Assembly (NCBI GenBank): GCA_030428865.1
Contig: JAUIEK010000006.1
Span: forward strand, 1-64,000
Reading direction: 5' to 3'
Length of the DNA: 64,000 nucleotides
From: Bacteroidia bacterium
GTDB lineage: Bacteria; Bacteroidota; Bacteroidia; Flavobacteriales; Flavobacteriaceae
Below the pieces are notes generated by a model. The model did no database searches, had not been told where the DNA came from, and worked only from the letters and a program-made list of their open reading frames with translations. This document shows positions 60,805 to 64,000 of this stretch, one piece after another (within the stretch, counting starts at the first letter, position 1; each line of letters starts with the position of its first letter). The translations under genes were made by a program, and so were the position numbers.

Positions 60805-62868
60805 ATGAGTAAGAGAATAGATGTTCAAGATCTAAAGATTAACAATAAATCACTAGCCGCAAAAAAATCATTTTCACACGAAGGATTTGTTGCTGGTATC
60901 GCTCCTAATCTTCGCGGTCCATATTCAACCATGTATGTTAGAAGACCGTGGACGATTCGTCAATATGCTGGATTTTCTACCGCTGAAGAGAGTAATGCTT
61001 TTTATAGACGGAATTTAGCCGCAGGGCAAAAAGGATTATCTGTTGCTTTTGATTTAGCCACTCATAGAGGGTACGATTCTGATCACGAACGTGTTCAAGG
61101 TGATGTAGGAAAAGCGGGAGTTGCCATAGATTCTGTTGAGGACATGAAGATTTTATTTAATAGTATTCCGCTAGATAAAATGTCTGTTTCTATGACAATG
61201 AATGGAGCAGTTCTTCCTATTCTAGCTTTTTATATTGTTGCTGCAGAAGAACAAGGAGTAAAACCTGAACTATTATCAGGCACTATTCAAAATGATATCT
61301 TAAAGGAGTTTATGGTAAGAAATACATACATCTATCCTCCTACTCCTTCTATGAAAATTATTGCTGATATTTTTGAGTATACTAGCAGAAATATGCCCAA
61401 GTTTAATTCGATTTCTATATCAGGTTACCACATGCAAGAAGCGGGAGCAACACCTGAAATTGAGTTGGCTTATACACTTGCAGATGGTTTAGAATATATA
61501 AGAACAGGATTATCTGCAGGAATGGATATTGATGCTTTTGCACCAAGGCTTTCTTTCTTTTGGGCCATTGGCATGGATCATTTTATGGAGATTGCCAAAA
61601 TGCGTGCAGCAAGAATGCTTTGGGCAAAAATTGTAAAACAATTCAATCCAAAAAACGCTAAATCATTAGCACTTAGAACACATTGCCAAACGAGCGGTTG
61701 GAGTTTAACAGAACAAGATCCTTTTAACAATGTTGCTAGAACTGCTATTGAGGCAATGGCTGCAGCTTTTGGCGGAACACAGAGTTTGCATACAAATGCC
61801 TTAGATGAAGCCATTGCATTACCCACTGATTTTTCTGCAAGAATTGCCCGAAACACACAAATTTATTTACAAGAAGAAACCTATATTACAAAAACGGCAG
61901 ATCCTTGGGCAGGTAGTTATTATGTAGAACAGCTAACAGAAGATATTGCAAAGAAAGCTTGGGATCTTTTGCAGGAGGTTGAGGAGTTGGGAGGAATGAC
62001 AAAAGCTATTGAGAAAGGAATTCCTAAAATGCGTATTGAAGAAGCTGCTGCAAAAAAACAAGCAAAGATAGATAGTGGTAAAGACATAATTGTTGGCGTT
62101 AATAAATATCAGTTAAAAGAAGAAGATCCATTACAGATTTTAGAAGTAGATAATGAAGCTGTTCGTCAATCTCAATTAAAAAGATTAAAGACAGTAAAGG
62201 CAAATAGAGATACCGATAAAGTTTTAAATACTCTAAATCAATTAACTAATTGCGCTAAAACAAAAGAAGGAAATTTATTAGCTTTGGCAGTAGAAGCAGC
62301 AAGGCAAAGAGCTACTTTAGGAGAAATTTCTGATGCATTAGAAACCGTTTATGGTAGACACAAAGCTTTGCATAAAACTATTTCTGGCGTGTATAGCAAA
62401 GAAATAAAAGACGACTCTCTTTTCAAAAAAGCAAGTGAACTAGCTGATCAGTTTGCTGAATTAGAAGGCAGAAGACCTCGAATTATGATTGCAAAACTAG
62501 GTCAAGATGGACACGATAGAGGTGCTAAGGTTGTTGCAACAGGTTATGCCGATTTGGGTTTTGATGTAGATATTGGTCCTTTGTTTCAAACACCCAAAGA
62601 AGCGGCAAAACAAGCTGTGGAAAACGATGTTCATATTTTAGGAATATCATCATTAGCAGCAGGTCATAAAACGCTTGTGCCACAGGTAATAGAAGAATTA
62701 AAAAAATACGGAAGAGAAGATATTATGGTAATTGTTGGAGGTGTAATTCCGGCTCAAGATTACCAATTCTTATTTGACTCAGGTGCTGTTGGAGTATTTG
62801 GTCCTGGAACTAAAATTGCTCAAGCGGCTATAGATCTCTTGCGTATTTTAATAGATTCAACAGAATAA
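60805..62868 (+). CDS. scpA: Methylmalonyl-CoA mutase large (alpha) subunit
   Basis: 687 residues. The catalytic barrel ([17 protein letters not shown], ~51-67; [15 protein letters not shown]) is followed by the B12-binding domain with [20 protein letters not shown] (~564-583), in which His binds the cobalt. It isomerises methylmalonyl-CoA and succinyl-CoA, linking propionate and the TCA cycle. No epimerase or MeaB gene is adjacent. Confidence 0.96.
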   Translation: MSKRIDVQDLKINNKSLAAKKSFSHEGFVAGIAPNLRGPYSTMYVRRPWTIRQYAGFSTAEESNAFYRRNLAAGQKGLSVAFDLATHRGYDSDHERVQGDVGKAGVAIDSVEDMKILFNSIPLDKMSVSMTMNGAVLPILAFYIVAAEEQGVKPELLSGTIQNDILKEFMVRNTYIYPPTPSMKIIADIFEYTSRNMPKFNSISISGYHMQEAGATPEIELAYTLADGLEYIRTGLSAGMDIDAFAPRLSFFWAIGMDHFMEIAKMRAARMLWAKIVKQFNPKNAKSLALRTHCQTSGWSLTEQDPFNNVARTAIEAMAAAFGGTQSLHTNALDEAIALPTDFSARIARNTQIYLQEETYITKTADPWAGSYYVEQLTEDIAKKAWDLLQEVEELGGMTKAIEKGIPKMRIEEAAAKKQAKIDSGKDIIVGVNKYQLKEEDPLQILEVDNEAVRQSQLKRLKTVKANRDTDKVLNTLNQLTNCAKTKEGNLLALAVEAARQRATLGEISDALETVYGRHKALHKTISGVYSKEIKDDSLFKKASELADQFAELEGRRPRIMIAKLGQDGHDRGAKVVATGYADLGFDVDIGPLFQTPKEAAKQAVENDVHILGISSLAAGHKTLVPQVIEELKKYGREDIMVIVGGVIPAQDYQFLFDSGAVGVFGPGTKIAQAAIDLLRILIDSTE

Positions 62869-62947
62869 TTTTTTAAGCTTACAACGCTAGAGTTGTTTTC
62901 TTTTTAAAAAGAAACTGATTTATACAGTTCTTTAATGCTTTAATACG

Positions 62948-62955
62948 TAATTTTG
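62948..62955 (+). promoter_or_regulatory. -10 element of the cytochrome c biogenesis gene
   Basis: TAATTTTG, a full TAnnTTTG match, 27 nt upstream of the ATG at 62983. Confidence 0.45.
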
Positions 62956-62982
62956 CAAGCGCTATTTAGACACTTCATTTTC

Positions 62983-64000
62983 ATGAAAAAAATCTTCAAG
63001 ATTCTATTCTCTACTCGTTTAATGGCTGTACTTTTTATTGTATTTGCTGCCGCAATGGGTATTGCTACTTTTATAGAAAACGATTACGGAACACAAACTG
63101 CAAAAGCATTGGTTTATAACACATGGTGGTTTGAACTAATTATGGTCTTTTTTGTCCTTAATTTCTTTGGTAATATTTTTCGATATCGCCTAATCAGTAA
63201 AGAAAAATGGACTGTCCTTTTATTCCACCTAGCTTTCTTATTTATTATCATTGGAGCGGGAATCACTCGCTATGTTGGTTATGAAGGACTAATGTTGATT
63301 AATGAAGGAGAAACAACTAATGAGTTTTTATCTGAAACAACTTATGTAAATATGGTTGTTGATAATAACGAAATGCAAAAAGTAAAAAGTGAAAAAACAT
63401 TATTTTCTGCTAAAGGAAAAAATTCTTGGAAGTTTGAAGATGATTTTTTAGGAAAAGAATATAGCATTGAGTTAATTGATTATATACCTTGGGCTGAAGA
63501 ACGTTTTATTGAAAATGATAAAGGAGAAGAATATTTACATCTCGTAGAATCAAGTGGTGGCACTCGTCATGATCAATATCTTAAAAAAGGTGAATTAAAA
63601 AATATTCACGGAATATTGGTTGGTTTTGAAACTGCTGAAAACAACGCTTCTATTAATATTTTCAGAAAAGATGGAAGTTTAAAAATTCAAACCAAATCTA
63701 ACGGAACTTGGTTACGAATGGCAGATCAGAAAAGAGGAAGTATTTCTAAAGATAGCGTTCAAGAATTACAGTTACGCTCTCTTTATAACATCTCAGAACT
63801 TCCTTTTGTAATTCCTAGCCCTATATTGAAAGGTGAGTTAAAAACAGTTTCTGGTCCTAAAAATGATCAAAAATTAGATCTTTTAGTTCTTAATCTTACT
63901 GTAGAAAATCAATCAAAACAAGTTAAGTTACTAGGTGGAAAATACAATTCAAAGGGCAGTAAACAACTTTCTGTAAACGGTCTTAATTTTAGAATGTTAT
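62983..64000 (+). CDS. Cytochrome c biogenesis protein (ResB/CcsB-CcsA type), 3' truncated by the window
   Basis: Open from ATG 62983 to the right edge (about 339 codons seen, no stop), so it is missing from the ORF track. Helices at ~10-30, ~48-65 and ~78-98 (TVLLFHLAFLFIIIGAGITRYVGYEG) precede a periplasmic beta-rich region. It fits the ResB-like N-terminal half of fused Ccs proteins that carry haem across the membrane and ligate it to apocytochromes c. The downstream CcsA-like half would be beyond the window, which is inferred. The gene is in line with the two cytochrome c-type genes elsewhere in the window. Confidence 0.85.
   Translation, partial: MKKIFKILFSTRLMAVLFIVFAAAMGIATFIENDYGTQTAKALVYNTWWFELIMVFFVLNFFGNIFRYRLISKEKWTVLLFHLAFLFIIIGAGITRYVGYEGLMLINEGETTNEFLSETTYVNMVVDNNEMQKVKSEKTLFSAKGKNSWKFEDDFLGKEYSIELIDYIPWAEERFIENDKGEEYLHLVESSGGTRHDQYLKKGELKNIHGILVGFETAENNASINIFRKDGSLKIQTKSNGTWLRMADQKRGSISKDSVQELQLRSLYNISELPFVIPSPILKGELKTVSGPKNDQKLDLLVLNLTVENQSKQVKLLGGKYNSKGSKQLSVNGLNFRML

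Noticed and set aside
1-64000. CRISPR arrays, insertion sequences, prophage or integrative elements
   Set aside because: No regularly spaced repeats, transposase, integrase or phage genes were seen.

Overview
The window is a 64 kb chromosomal piece of a low-GC, AT-rich Bacteroidota genome, most likely a marine member of the Flavobacteriaceae. Support comes from the gliding genes gldF/gldG, a type IX secretion (T9SS) C-terminal sorting domain, a DUF4294 protein, the absence of Shine-Dalgarno sequences, and repeated Bacteroidota-type promoters (TAnnTTTG, some with a TTTG/TTG element about 19 nt upstream). The genus cannot be fixed from the sequence. Nothing resembles a prophage, insertion sequence, integrase or CRISPR array; the gene order looks like core chromosome with a few lineage-specific islands.

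Layout. (1) 1-422 has no protein gene. Two minus-strand promoters, a boxA-like site and a tRNA-like remnant suggest the leader of a stable-RNA (probably rRNA) operon running off the left edge. (2) 423-6847: membrane glycosyltransferase, DUF4294 protein, M42 aminopeptidase, M61-like lipoprotein peptidase, Nudix hydrolase and a lipoprotein. (3) 6953-13389 is a two-carbon metabolism block: aceB-aceA (glyoxylate bypass), a divergent RamB-like regulator with a 16-bp palindrome between them, and acetyl-CoA synthetase. (4) 13433-19717: TauE/SafE permease, purC, a PhoX-like (DUF839) lipoprotein, a di-haem peroxidase lipoprotein and phoH. (5) 19852-24576: SAM hydroxide adenosyltransferase, a small monooxygenase-like protein, gldF-gldG and dnaN. 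(6) 24635-36180: thioredoxin-like lipoprotein, ACP phosphodiesterase, a T9SS-secreted glycosidase-like protein, an internally duplicated membrane-anchored protein, an AI-2E permease, a methyltransferase, and a formate-dehydrogenase-like set (fdhD, FdhF/YdeP oxidoreductase, a threefold repeated outer-membrane protein). (7) 36209-38460: a TlpA-type protein whose promoter is covered by two BlaI/MecI-type operators, an orphan gene, and a tRNA operon (Ser-GCT, Pro-TGG, Arg-TCT). (8) 38479-50535: HD-domain c-di-AMP phosphodiesterase, thiolase, NlpC/P60 peptidase, TPR protein, gyrA, clpC, a small ORF in frame with clpC, and an uncharacterised two-gene cassette. (9) 50540-64000: hutH, a thioredoxin-like lipoprotein, accA, an EamA transporter, an LptF/G permease, tgt, rluF, then udk-divIC-mutA-scpA (methylmalonyl-CoA mutase) and a truncated cytochrome c biogenesis gene at the right edge.

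Together the metabolic genes describe an aerobic heterotroph that activates acetate (Acs), grows on C2 units by the glyoxylate shunt, handles propionyl/succinyl-CoA through methylmalonyl-CoA mutase, and degrades peptides and histidine. Many products are envelope lipoproteins or secreted. The least ordinary observations are the aceBA/RamB-like operator with a possibly leaderless regulator, the BlaI-type operator pair lying exactly on a TlpA promoter, the repeat-built proteins next to a YdeP-type oxidoreductase, the 49601-50535 cassette with a possibly NADAR-like protein, a zinc-ligand-less Tgt, and the tRNA-like remnant in the leader at the left edge.
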